Shown here: positions 9,711-18,040 of the stretch, in pieces
Numbering within the stretch: the first letter of the stretch is position 1
How the letters are laid out: each line of letters opens with the position of its first letter
NCBI RefSeq assembly: GCF_000214375.1
Contig: NC_015578.1
Location: forward strand, 2,976,001 to 3,040,000
From: Treponema primitia ZAS-2
GTDB taxonomy: Bacteria > Spirochaetota > Spirochaetia > Treponematales > Breznakiellaceae
DNA: 64,000 nucleotides
Reading direction: 5' to 3'
Notes under the pieces: generated by a model
What the model was told of the DNA's origin: nothing
Database searches by the model: none
What the model saw: the letters and a program-made list of their open reading frames with translations, nothing else
Position numbers and translations under genes: made by a program

Positions 9711-9737
9711 ACTGAACCTCCATGAGTTAATATTTGT

Positions 9738-10022
9738 CTACACCCGGGCGATGGTTAAATCGCTGCGGGGTTGAACACAACACAAAAGAACTATTCCCTC
9801 TTTCCTATCATCCTCAGTTACGTGGGCGACGCTCATGTTCTTAAAAGCCTCCCACTCCCCGGAACTGATCCGCATCCTGCAAGCGCCGCAGCCGCCACCG
9901 GCGCACCCGTAAGTCACCGGCCCTGTGCGGGCCCGGATCATGGCGGCAAAAACCGACTCATCTTCCTTGCAGGGGAAATCCTTCCCCAGTTCCGGTACCC
10001 TGACCTGCCAGATCTGCCCCAT
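9738..10022 (-). CDS. xylT: 2Fe-2S ferredoxin, XylT-like
   Basis: A 94-residue plant-type/chloroplast-type ferredoxin. The cluster cysteines lie in YGCAGGGCGACRMR and the final LCCVQP. XylT proteins re-reduce the active-site iron of catechol 2,3-dioxygenase after oxidative or substrate inactivation. Its place directly before xylE fits that role. Retaining it implies that the dioxygenase really meets oxygen. Confidence 0.9.
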   Translation of the reverse strand: MGQIWQVRVPELGKDFPCKEDESVFAAMIRARTGPVTYGCAGGGCGACRMRISSGEWEAFKNMSVAHVTEDDRKEGIVLLCCVQPRSDLTIARV

Positions 10023-10039
10023 AAAAAGCTCCGTTACCC

Positions 10040-11047
10040 TTACTTTTTCTGGGACAACTGATAGGCCACATCCACGATCATGTCTTCCTGGCCGCCCACC
10101 ATGCGGCGTTTCCCCAGCTCCACCAGGATATCCCGGGGGGCTATGCCGTACTTTTCCGCAGCTTTTCTGGTATGGAGGAGGAAGCTGGAGTAAACCCCAG
10201 CGTACCCCAACATGAGAGAATCGGTGCGTATCACCTGGGGCCGCAGCATTATAGGCTCCACCACATTCTCCGCCAGATCCATGAGCTCGTAACAGTGTAC
10301 CCCGGTTTCGTAGCCCAGCCGTTCCATCACCGCGCAGAAAACCTCGCCCTGGGTATTCCCGGCGCCAGCGCCCAGGCCCCGGCAGGTAACGTCAATGTAC
10401 GAGGCCCCTTCTTCCACCGCCGCCAGGGAATTGGCTACCGCTAGGCCCAGGTTGTTGTGGGAGTGGAAGCCCACAGGGATACTGATCGCCGCTTTAAGCG
10501 CCCCTATCCGGGCGCGGACATCCTTGGGGACCATGTAGCCCGAAGAATCCGCCAGGTTGATGTAATCTGCCCCGGCGTCCACAAATATCTTCGCCTGTTC
10601 AACGATGGTCTCAGGAGAGGCCATGTGGGTCATCATCAAAAAACCCACGGTGAACATCCCCGCCTGCTTTGCCCAGGCGATATGCTGGACCGCAATATCC
10701 GCCTCAGTCACATGGGTGGCAACCCGGACCGCATTGGCCCCCCGCTCCCGGGCTTCCTTCAGGTCTTCGATGGTTCCTATGCCCGGCAGGAGCAGGACCC
10801 CCAGCTTGGCTTTCTTCACCACTTTTCCTGCGGCTTCTATCAAATCCAGTTCCGAAACCTTGGAAAAGCCGTAATTAATGGAGGAGCCGGCAATGCCGTC
10901 CCCGTGGCTTATCTCAATAAGCTCAATCCCCGCCTTATCCAGCCCCGCTGCCACAGCTGCCGCCTGTTCCGCAGTAAAGGAGTGGCTCACCGCATGGCTG
11001 CCGTCCCGCAGGGTGGTATCTACTATGTTAATTTTACTGTTAGCCAT
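10040..11047 (-). CDS. dmpG: 4-hydroxy-2-oxovalerate aldolase
   Basis: A 335-residue DmpG/MhpE/XylK-type aldolase of the DRE-TIM metallolyase group. It starts with VDTTLRDGSHAVSHSF and has GFHSHNNLGLAVANS (metal-binding His-x-His). It splits 4-hydroxy-2-oxovalerate into pyruvate and acetaldehyde. The partner acetaldehyde dehydrogenase gene ends 2 bases upstream; in this family the two form a complex that channels acetaldehyde. Confidence 0.95.
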   Translation of the reverse strand: MANSKINIVDTTLRDGSHAVSHSFTAEQAAAVAAGLDKAGIELIEISHGDGIAGSSINYGFSKVSELDLIEAAGKVVKKAKLGVLLLPGIGTIEDLKEARERGANAVRVATHVTEADIAVQHIAWAKQAGMFTVGFLMMTHMASPETIVEQAKIFVDAGADYINLADSSGYMVPKDVRARIGALKAAISIPVGFHSHNNLGLAVANSLAAVEEGASYIDVTCRGLGAGAGNTQGEVFCAVMERLGYETGVHCYELMDLAENVVEPIMLRPQVIRTDSLMLGYAGVYSSFLLHTRKAAEKYGIAPRDILVELGKRRMVGGQEDMIVDVAYQLSQKK

Positions 11048-11048
11048 A

Positions 11049-11915
11049 CTACTTTACCCCCAGCATTTTTACCGCCAGTTTTTCCGCCACCGCCACTGCG
11101 GCCTGGTTGATAATGTCCAGGTTCCCCGAATAGGGGGGGAGGAAGTCCCCGGCGCCCTGGACCTCCACTATTACGGTGACCTTATTGCCTTCGATCACCG
11201 GGGGAAGCCGCAGCCGGTATCCCGGCACATAACTCTGCACTTCCCGGACAATATCGTTCACCGATTCGGTGATCCGCTTTTCGTCGGGGTTTTTCACCAG
11301 GGCATAGACCGTATTGGTCATCAGCAGGGGCGGGTCCGCAGGGTTCAGCACAATGATAGCTTTACTGCGATCCGCTCCGCCTACCACCCGTAGGGCCTTG
11401 GAGGTGGTTTCGGTAAATTCGTCGATGTTCGCCCTGGTGCCGGGACCTGCGCTTTTGGAGGAAATACAGGAAACGATCTCCACGTACTCTGCGTCAGCCG
11501 CCCGGTTAATAGCATGGGCGATGGGCACCGTGGCCTGGCCGCCGCAGGTGACCATGTTGAAGTCCACCTCGTCGGTGAGTTTGTCCAGGTTCACACAGGG
11601 CACCACATAGGGGCCCACAGCGGCGGGGGTCATGTCAATGGCGATCTTCCCGGCGGCCTTGAGAATAGCTGAATTGTGGATATGGGCTTTGGCGCTGGTG
11701 GCATCGAAAACAAATTTAATCTCCGGGTCCTCCGCCACGGCGTCCACACCCTTGATGGAGGTCTTAAAGCCCAGGCCCGCAGCCCGCTTAATGCCCTCGG
11801 ATTCCACGATGCCGGTCATCATGTGCATTTGCAGGTGTTTGCTCTTTATAACCTTATACATCAAATCGCTGCCGATATTACCCGGCCCGATGATTCCAAC
11901 CTTTATTTTTTCCAT
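11049..11915 (-). CDS. dmpF: Acylating acetaldehyde dehydrogenase
   Basis: About 288 residues, DmpF/MhpF/XylQ type. The Rossmann motif [13 protein letters not shown] is at the N-terminus and the catalytic-cysteine region [11 protein letters not shown] is present. It oxidises acetaldehyde to acetyl-CoA with NAD and CoA, completing the meta pathway with the aldolase. A TTG codon at 11921 would add two residues, but the ATG at 11915 is better placed behind the AGGGG ribosome site. Confidence 0.95.
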   Translation of the reverse strand: MEKIKVGIIGPGNIGSDLMYKVIKSKHLQMHMMTGIVESEGIKRAAGLGFKTSIKGVDAVAEDPEIKFVFDATSAKAHIHNSAILKAAGKIAIDMTPAAVGPYVVPCVNLDKLTDEVDFNMVTCGGQATVPIAHAINRAADAEYVEIVSCISSKSAGPGTRANIDEFTETTSKALRVVGGADRSKAIIVLNPADPPLLMTNTVYALVKNPDEKRITESVNDIVREVQSYVPGYRLRLPPVIEGNKVTVIVEVQGAGDFLPPYSGNLDIINQAAVAVAEKLAVKMLGVK

Positions 11916-11985
11916 TACCAATCACCCCTTTATTGCAATACACCTTGTATATTTCAATCAGAAGCAAACCTAAAGGGTTTGCATA

Positions 11986-12768
11986 CTACACAAACCGCGC
12001 TTCCACCGTTCCCAGGGTAGAAAATTCCGCCCTGAAACTATCGCCTTTGACAGCCACCGGCGCGGCGGAGAAGGCCCCAGAGAGGATCACTTCCCCGGCT
12101 TTCAGGGTTACCCCGTAGGTCCAGAGGCGGTTCGCCAGCCAGGCCACGGAAATGCAGGGGTCACCCAGGACCGCCGCGCCCGTGCCCTCCCCTACCAGCT
12201 CGCCCTGGTTTTTGAAGAGCTTCATGCTTACCTTGGGGAGGTCCACTTCGCTGAGTTTAAACTTCCTGCTGCTCAGGACATAGCGCCCGGATGAGGCATT
12301 GTCAGCAATAGTGTCAGGGAGCTTGATCTTCCAGTCCGCGATACGGCTGTCCACGATTTCAAAGGAGGCCACCACATAGTCTGTGGCTTTAAGCACATCA
12401 TCCCTGGTCACTTTGCCCCCCGCAAGGTCCGCCTTGAGGATGAAGGCTATCTCCCCTTCAATCTTGGGCTGGAGCAGGGCCCCAGTGTTTATGTTACCGT
12501 CCTTACAGTCCATGGCTGCATAGAGGTGGCCGTAGTCGGGTTCATTGACAGCGAACTGTTTCTGGATGCCTTCGGAGGTGAGGCCGATTTTTTTGCCAGA
12601 GATAGTGTGCCCCAGAGCCAGGACCTTTTTCACATTTTCCAACTGTATGTGATAGGCGTCATCAACAGTGATACCCGCATCCTGATTTGTCAGAGGGGCT
12701 ATGGACTTACGGTTCCGTTCCGCGTCAAAAAGCTGGGCCGCATAGGCGGCGATTTTTCCGGCTTCCAT
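11986..12768 (-). CDS. dmpE: 2-oxopent-4-enoate (2-hydroxypentadienoate) hydratase
   Basis: A 260-residue member of the DmpE/XylJ/MhpD hydratase/decarboxylase family. Recognisable segments are GKKIGLTSEGIQKQF, EGEIAFIL and the acidic metal site ASFEIVDSRI. It adds water to 2-hydroxypenta-2,4-dienoate, giving 4-hydroxy-2-oxovalerate for the aldolase. XylH/XylI-type decarboxylase and tautomerase genes are absent, so only the hydrolytic branch is encoded. Confidence 0.93.
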   Translation of the reverse strand: MEAGKIAAYAAQLFDAERNRKSIAPLTNQDAGITVDDAYHIQLENVKKVLALGHTISGKKIGLTSEGIQKQFAVNEPDYGHLYAAMDCKDGNINTGALLQPKIEGEIAFILKADLAGGKVTRDDVLKATDYVVASFEIVDSRIADWKIKLPDTIADNASSGRYVLSSRKFKLSEVDLPKVSMKLFKNQGELVGEGTGAAVLGDPCISVAWLANRLWTYGVTLKAGEVILSGAFSAAPVAVKGDSFRAEFSTLGTVEARFV

Positions 12769-12771
12769 GGC

Positions 12772-13596
12772 TTAAGCCTTGAAGAAGGGACGGATCAGGT
12801 CTGCGAATTCCTTGGTACGCTCTATCTGAGTCCAGTGGCCGCACTTGCCGAACACATGGAGCTGGGCGTTGTCAATTAATTGGAGCAGCTTGTAGGAATT
12901 GTCCAGGGGGATAACCCGGTCTTCCCGGCCATGAACGATCAGGGTCTGGTGGGGGATATTGCGGATAAACTGCTGGTTTCCCGCCATGGCCTCCACCCCC
13001 TTTTGCCGGGGCTCGGGAAACAGGGCGTGGAAGCTCTCCTGGAAACCCGGCTGAATGCTGGATTCGTAGCGGGTCTTGATCAGTTCCTTGGTAGCAAAGC
13101 TGTGGTTATAGGTAAAGATTTCCAGCAGCTCCTCCATGTGCTCCACCGAAGGCTCGTAGCCCCAAACCTGGTCCAGGCCGTAGGTAATGGGGAAGCTCAC
13201 CCCCATGGCGCCCATGAGGACCAGCTTGTTTACCCGCTGGGGATACTTGATAGCCAGGGAAAGGGCCAGGGCGCCCCCGAAAGAATTGCCCACCAGGTTG
13301 GTTTTTTCGATTTTAAGGGCGTCCAGAAGGTCGATGGTCTGCTCGACCCAGCCGTTCATGGTTTCCACCCGGCCCGGAAGGCGCTCGGTAAAGCCAAAAC
13401 CGGAAAGATCCGGGGCAATAATCCGGAAATCGTCCTTTAGTAAGGGGAAAAGCTTCCCCCAGTTTGCCCAGGCGGTAACCCCAGGGCCCGAGCCGTGGAG
13501 CAGGGTTACCGGAAAGCCCTGGCCCAGATCGTGGTAATTAGTTTTGAATGAACCTGTTTGGATATTATTCGCAATTTCGGGTCTTTGTTCAGCCAT
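12772..13596 (-). CDS. dmpD: 2-hydroxymuconic semialdehyde hydrolase
   Basis: A 274-residue alpha/beta hydrolase of the XylF/DmpD type. The oxyanion segment LLHGSGPGVTAWANW, nucleophile GNSFGGALAL, the Asp in HGREDRVIP and the His in GKCGHWTQIE complete the triad. It hydrolyses the ring-fission product to 2-hydroxypentadienoate and formate. It is the first gene of the operon, 3 bases before the hydratase, with a clear AAGGAG ribosome site. Confidence 0.93.
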   Translation of the reverse strand: MAEQRPEIANNIQTGSFKTNYHDLGQGFPVTLLHGSGPGVTAWANWGKLFPLLKDDFRIIAPDLSGFGFTERLPGRVETMNGWVEQTIDLLDALKIEKTNLVGNSFGGALALSLAIKYPQRVNKLVLMGAMGVSFPITYGLDQVWGYEPSVEHMEELLEIFTYNHSFATKELIKTRYESSIQPGFQESFHALFPEPRQKGVEAMAGNQQFIRNIPHQTLIVHGREDRVIPLDNSYKLLQLIDNAQLHVFGKCGHWTQIERTKEFADLIRPFFKA

Positions 13597-13627
13597 AGTG
13601 AATCTCCTTATTTATTTTTTACCATTG

Positions 13628-13679
13628 TCCCTCCCGCGAGGGATAAGAGTATTCTGTATCCACTTTCTCCGCTTGTCAA
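13628..13679 (-). promoter_or_regulatory. Promoter and leader hairpin of the meta-cleavage operon
   Basis: On the minus strand TTGACA (13674-13679) is followed after 17 bases by CAGAAT (13651-13656), a reasonable sigma-70 type promoter with a weak -10 box. Between it and the start codon lies TCCCTC-ccgc-GAGGGA (13628-13643), a perfect 6-bp inverted repeat that could be an operator or leader hairpin. The AT-rich rest of the gap, 13680-13985, holds nothing further that I can support. Confidence 0.55.
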
Positions 13680-14001
13680 GTAAAATATATGATAAAAATG
13701 ATAAAAATACCGCGATGATTAGTAAAATAATCATGTATTAATTATTGAAATTATGGCTTAAAAAACACAAAATTATGAAATTTATACAAATTCCCTCGCA
13801 ATGCAAGTAGATTCTAATTTTTTGGTATTGAATAACTTTCATTGAAAGGATATTCTGTAGACTATCTTTTGCCAGAAAGTATTTCCATGGAACAGGATCT
13901 GGTATGAGAAGAATTGTATATTCCCTGTATTTCACGTCGTTTGATCGGCGAGAAAGAGCCGCTCCCTGTGGAGAGGTTCATATAATTAAAGGAGACTTTT
14001 T

Positions 14002-14499
14002 ATGAAAAAGCTTCAGAATTTAGGAATGCTGGCCTGTGTGTTGGCATTTACTTTGGTCCTCCCGGGTTGCGTTTCCAGCTTGAAGGATACATACACCGGT
14101 ACGGCATGGAACATAGGCGTTCCGGCGGCAAAGGATGTTAAAATTCTTGGGATAGTCCGCTATGAAACCATTGTTGATCGTGGGAATGGCGAGAAGATTA
14201 CCTACGATGCGTTGCTGAGAGAAGCCGAAAAATTGGGTGGAGACGGTATAGTCAACATCATGATTGATGTAAAGCGCGAAAGCTCAAAATTATTTACTTT
14301 TATATTCAGTTCTAAAGATACTTGGTATGGTTCTGCTTTGGCGATTAAATATTCTGATGAAAATTTGACCGAGACCACTGTAAGCAAGGAAAACGGCACA
14401 ACAACAAGCACGCCAAAAAGCTCGAATCAATCAGGGATGAACCCTGATGAAGGGGGAGAGGCTGGTGATCAGGGGAAGAAATTTCTCGGTATATTCTAG
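14002..14499 (+). CDS. Small lipoprotein of unknown function
   Basis: A 165-residue exported lipoprotein: signal sequence followed by the lipobox LPGC near residue 23. The mature part contains DALLREAEKLGGDGIVNIMIDVKR, a pattern seen in many spirochaete lipoproteins and faintly like YbjQ/TRL-type domains; no function can be assigned. The C-terminus is rich in Thr, Ser, Asn and Gly (residues about 130-155). It has an AAAGGAG ribosome site and its own terminator, so it appears to be a single-gene unit. Confidence 0.8.
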   Translation: MKKLQNLGMLACVLAFTLVLPGCVSSLKDTYTGTAWNIGVPAAKDVKILGIVRYETIVDRGNGEKITYDALLREAEKLGGDGIVNIMIDVKRESSKLFTFIFSSKDTWYGSALAIKYSDENLTETTVSKENGTTTSTPKSSNQSGMNPDEGGEAGDQGKKFLGIF

Positions 14500-14549
14500 T
14501 TTTTAGAGATCACCAATAAAACAAAGATGCCCATCCCAATGGGCAATCG

Positions 14550-14579
14550 CCGTCTTCCGTTTGGGAGACGGTTTTTTTT
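14550..14579 (+). terminator. Terminator after the small lipoprotein
   Basis: CCGTCTTCC-GTTT-GGGAGACGG forms a 9-bp stem (one G-U) followed by eight T. A small hairpin, GCCCAT-ccca-ATGGGC, precedes it at 14529-14544. Confidence 0.9.
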
Positions 14580-14587
14580 ACCGCCTT

Positions 14588-15319
14588 TTACAGGGATCCG
14601 CTCCAAAGGGCATCTTCTTCAAATTCGTCACTTTCCTGGATTCGTTTAATGGTAACTTCTATATGTTCTTCCATGATCGACTCGGTTTTGGCCTTATCCC
14701 CTTTTTTCAGGGCATCAATCAGGGCCCGGTGGTAGGTCAGACCGTCCCGGCGACCCAACTGCCGGACTATATCCTCCATGGCCACCGAAAGCATCTCGGT
14801 TATCAGTCCATATACCTTAATAATGATAGGATTCCTGGTTATTTCGGCGATACGGTAATGAAAAGCCAGGTCTGCCTCGCTAAAAGTCTTAAGATCCTCC
14901 ACCGTATCCATCATAATTTGATAAATTCCCTCCAGGGAGGCTATATCTTCGGGGGTTACCCGTTCCTGGGCCATTCCTGCGGAGCCTTTTTCGATGATCT
15001 TCCGGTATTCCAGGATGGTTATGAGGTCCTGATTCCTCTGGATCTGCATAACCGGATGAAAGGTATCCACCCCCTCTATTGAAGAAAAATTCTTTACAAA
15101 GGTACCGCCCCCCTGTTTTGTTTCCACCAGCCCCAGAATTTCCAACTGCTGTAAGGCCCCTCGGACGGTTACCCGACTTACCCCAAACAGGGCGCAGAGT
15201 GCGTGCTCCGCGGGAAGCTTTTCCCCCTCTTTCCATACCCCCCGCAAAAGCTGCTCTTTGAGCTTGATATATACTTGGGTACGGAGTGATTCAGTTTTAA
15301 GCTTCTCAATATTGTACAT
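14588..15319 (-). CDS. GntR-family regulator, FadR/FCD subgroup
   Basis: About 243 residues from the ATG at 15319, which has an AGGA ribosome site; a longer frame from a TTG at 15370 is less likely. The winged helix lies at residues 5-75 (LPAEHALCALFGVSRVTVRGALQQLE, then GGGTFV) and the all-helical FCD effector domain follows, with metal/ligand residues around DLAFHYRIAEITRNP. Such regulators usually sense sugar acids or carboxylates. It is divergent from the TRAP/sugar-acid operon and is its probable regulator. Confidence 0.9.
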   Translation of the reverse strand: MYNIEKLKTESLRTQVYIKLKEQLLRGVWKEGEKLPAEHALCALFGVSRVTVRGALQQLEILGLVETKQGGGTFVKNFSSIEGVDTFHPVMQIQRNQDLITILEYRKIIEKGSAGMAQERVTPEDIASLEGIYQIMMDTVEDLKTFSEADLAFHYRIAEITRNPIIIKVYGLITEMLSVAMEDIVRQLGRRDGLTYHRALIDALKKGDKAKTESIMEEHIEVTIKRIQESDEFEEDALWSGSL

Positions 15320-15415
15320 ATTTATCCTATAAATCTTTCTCTGTAATCGAGGCCCTACCTTAGATTTCAATCTTTATATAAAAATCCAAAAGTGTCTATA
15401 AAACTAAAAAAAAAG

Positions 15416-15453
15416 TTGACAAGCGTCAATAGTCATGTGATAATAACATATCA
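15416..15453 (+). promoter_or_regulatory. Promoter and candidate operator of the TRAP/sugar-acid operon
   Basis: TTGACA (15416-15421), a 17-base spacer and GATAAT (15439-15444) form a good sigma-70 type promoter. TGATA-N6-TATCA (15438-15453) overlaps the -10 box and is a plausible site for the divergent GntR regulator. The ribosome site CAGGAG lies before the ATG at 15478. Confidence 0.7.
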
Positions 15454-15477
15454 TACAACTTTTACCAGGAGATTTTT

Positions 15478-16296
15478 ATGAAATTAAGCATATTGCCGGT
15501 TTCATTTTTTGCAAAAATAAACGCCGGGGAAATTTCCATTGCCGAATGGGCCGCCCATGCCCAGAAGCTGGGGGTGGATGGATACGACATCAGTATCATG
15601 TTTATACCCAATCATACCGCCACCCTTATCAACCGTTTAAAGGAAGAAAGCAAAAATGCAGGGATTACCATACAGCCCTTCATGGTATGTACCTACCCCG
15701 ATTTTACCAATCCCGATGCCCTGGAGCGGGACCGACAAATCGACTACCTCAAACGGGATATTGCCCTGGTATCGGACCTGGGTTTCCAGTATATGCGAAT
15801 TACCGCAGGGATGAACCACCCCGGCCTGGGAATAGAAGAGGGGGCCAAACGATGCGTGGACTGTTTTTCCAAGGTTACCGATACAGCCCAAAAATACGGG
15901 GTCAAACTGGTATTTGAGAATCATTCCAAACCCGGCGCCTGGCCTTTGATCGACTTTTCCTTCAATCCCGAAGCCTTCCTTGCGGTGGCCGAAAAAATAC
16001 AGGACCTGCCTGTGGGCATCAATTTTGACACCGCCAATGCCGTAGCCTGCGGGGCAAATGCGGTTGAGCTTTTGCAGAAGGTAATTAAAAAAGTATGGAC
16101 CGTCCATCTGAACGATACTTCCACAGTCGGCAAATGGACACCCATTCAGATTGGCCAGGGACTGGTGGACTATGACGGAATATTTAAAGTGCTAAAAGAC
16201 AATAAGTTTGACGGCTGGGTAGCCATCGAAGAGGCCAGTGGAAACGGCTGGAAGGGAATTGATGATGCCGTGGCCTTTGCCCGTAAGTATGTGTGA
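15478..16296 (+). CDS. Sugar phosphate isomerase/epimerase-like TIM-barrel protein
   Basis: A 272-residue member of the xylose-isomerase-like/AP-endonuclease-2 superfamily. Metal-site residues fit the pattern: VFENHS (Glu, His), GINFDTANAV (Asp), VHLNDTS (His, Asp) and WVAIEEAS (Glu). Relatives are ketose epimerases, inosose dehydratases and hydroxypyruvate isomerases. As the first gene of an operon with a TRAP transporter, split transketolase and a tartronate-semialdehyde-type reductase, it probably isomerises an imported sugar acid or ketose. Confidence 0.85.
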   Translation: MKLSILPVSFFAKINAGEISIAEWAAHAQKLGVDGYDISIMFIPNHTATLINRLKEESKNAGITIQPFMVCTYPDFTNPDALERDRQIDYLKRDIALVSDLGFQYMRITAGMNHPGLGIEEGAKRCVDCFSKVTDTAQKYGVKLVFENHSKPGAWPLIDFSFNPEAFLAVAEKIQDLPVGINFDTANAVACGANAVELLQKVIKKVWTVHLNDTSTVGKWTPIQIGQGLVDYDGIFKVLKDNKFDGWVAIEEASGNGWKGIDDAVAFARKYV

Positions 16297-16380
16297 TTTC
16301 CCGGCGTATATGGGCAGTGGGAAGCAATGTGTAATAATTTCCGTCGTATAACGGGAATAATTTTATATGGAGGAATTGAA

Positions 16381-17397
16381 ATGAAAAGTATATGGAAAAA
16401 AACTATCGTTCTTGTATCTCTTTTATCCCTTGCGTTTTTTATGAGCACCTGTTCAAAAAAGGAGGCGCCATCCACTTCAGCCCGGCCTACCTATGTTTTT
16501 AAAGTCGCCACTGCCGGTCAGCCCGGGGACAGTCTTGATTCAAGCCTGAAACTATTCCTCAAGCTGGTGAACGAACGGACCAACGGTGCGGTCACCGGGG
16601 AAGTATATGCCGCCTCACAACTGGGAAATCACCGGGATTATATCGACGGGCTGCAGATGGGGAGCCTTCAGGTAGCGGAGATAACAGCCGCCGTACTGTC
16701 CACGGTGGCGCCCAAGTTCTCTATTTTTGATCTGCCCTATATTTCAAGGTCCCCCCAGGCACTTTACGATATTCTTGATGGTGAAGCCGGGGATATCCTG
16801 ACCAAGCATATTATGGACGTAGCCCAGATTCGCACCATCGGCTGGATGGTCAGAACTCCCCGGCATGTCTACAGCGCCAAGGGTCCCATTAACACCGTAG
16901 CCGATTTCAGAAACCTCAAGATCCGTACCATGGAAAGTGCGCCCATGCTGAAGGCCATGACCCTTTTCAATGCCAAAGCCACCCCCATCCCTACTGCTGA
17001 GCGCTATATGGCCCTTCAGACCGGTGTAGTTGAAGCTGCGGAAAACAATGTTGCGGAAATTTACAACTGCAAGGAATTTGAAGTTACCAAGTACCTTTCC
17101 AAGACCGCCCACCTGGTGACCCCGAATATTATTTGCATCGGGACCAAGTTCTTGGAGAGCCTGCCTGCAGACTATCAGCAGATCATTATTGAAGCCGGCC
17201 GGGAGGCAGGTGCTTTCGGTACCCAGTTTGAAATCAACGGCGAAAAGGATTTTGAGGAAAAACTGGTCAGCGAAGGCAAGATGATTGTTAATGAAGTTCC
17301 GGATAAGAGCAGCTTCACCGGTGTCCTTGCGCCGCTCTATGCAGAATATACGCCCACCATCGGCCAGGATCTTATAACGCTGTTCCAGAAACAGTAA
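16381..17397 (+). CDS. dctP: TRAP transporter substrate-binding lipoprotein (DctP)
   Basis: A 338-residue binding protein starting at the ATG 16381, 8 bases after GGAGGA; an earlier in-frame start at 16327 would spoil the signal peptide. The signal sequence ends in MSTC, so it is a lipoprotein. The DctP motif region is clear: YIDGLQMGSLQVAE, FDLPYISR, RTPRHVYSAKGP, RTMESAPMLKAM and the carboxylate-binding Arg in LKIRTMES. It captures an organic or sugar acid for the DctQ/DctM permease encoded next. Confidence 0.93.
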   Translation: MKSIWKKTIVLVSLLSLAFFMSTCSKKEAPSTSARPTYVFKVATAGQPGDSLDSSLKLFLKLVNERTNGAVTGEVYAASQLGNHRDYIDGLQMGSLQVAEITAAVLSTVAPKFSIFDLPYISRSPQALYDILDGEAGDILTKHIMDVAQIRTIGWMVRTPRHVYSAKGPINTVADFRNLKIRTMESAPMLKAMTLFNAKATPIPTAERYMALQTGVVEAAENNVAEIYNCKEFEVTKYLSKTAHLVTPNIICIGTKFLESLPADYQQIIIEAGREAGAFGTQFEINGEKDFEEKLVSEGKMIVNEVPDKSSFTGVLAPLYAEYTPTIGQDLITLFQKQ

Positions 17398-17506
17398 TTC
17401 TGGTTCCGTTATAGTACGGATTGGGATGTGCGGAAATCAGGGCAAGGCCATAGGCTTTGCCCTCCTTATTGGACATCCTGACTTTGTTTCACTAGGAGGC
17501 ATTTTT

Positions 17507-18028
17507 TTGGAAAAGCTTATCCATATCATTTTTGATGTTATTATCGGATTCATTATCAAAATAATCGGGGCAGTTATGATTACTGCGGTACTGCTGCAGA
17601 TCGCCTTCCGGTATCTCCCCTTTTCCGGAATGACTTGGACAGAGGAACTAGGGCGTCTGACCTTCGTCTGGTTCTGCCTGCTTTCCACAGCGGTTACTTT
17701 TGTTAAGGGTCAGCATCTTGCCATTGACTATTTCTATCTGAAATGGAATAAAACGGTTCAGACTATTATGACCTATGTCTCCTGGCTTTTGATCCTTACG
17801 TTTTCAGGGGTGGTTTCCTTTCAAGGTTTTAAATTGCTGGAAATGGTCGGCAAGCAGCGTTCCCCCGTCCTTCGGCTCTCTTTTTTCTGGTTTTATCTTT
17901 CGGTCCCCGTGGGGTGTGGTTTAATTGTACTGTTTACCGTTCTGACTATTATTGACAACCTTTTCCTTAAGGGGAAAATTACCAGATCTGTTTCGGCGGA
18001 CGAGACAGGAACGCAAGCTATCAATTAG
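17507..18028 (+). CDS. dctQ: TRAP transporter small permease (DctQ)
   Basis: About 173 residues with four transmembrane helices and the family signature FSGMTWTEELGRLTFVWFCLLS. The start is taken as TTG at 17507 because AGGAGG ends 7 bases before it; a longer frame from 17426 would add a non-hydrophobic leader without a ribosome site. It joins DctM to form the sodium-driven membrane unit. Confidence 0.9.
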   Translation: MEKLIHIIFDVIIGFIIKIIGAVMITAVLLQIAFRYLPFSGMTWTEELGRLTFVWFCLLSTAVTFVKGQHLAIDYFYLKWNKTVQTIMTYVSWLLILTFSGVVSFQGFKLLEMVGKQRSPVLRLSFFWFYLSVPVGCGLIVLFTVLTIIDNLFLKGKITRSVSADETGTQAIN

Positions 18029-18040
18029 GAGTGTTTTACC

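Noticed and set aside
13738-13935. 65-codon minus-strand frame in the AT-rich gap
   Set aside because: No ribosome site, no recognisable composition or motif.
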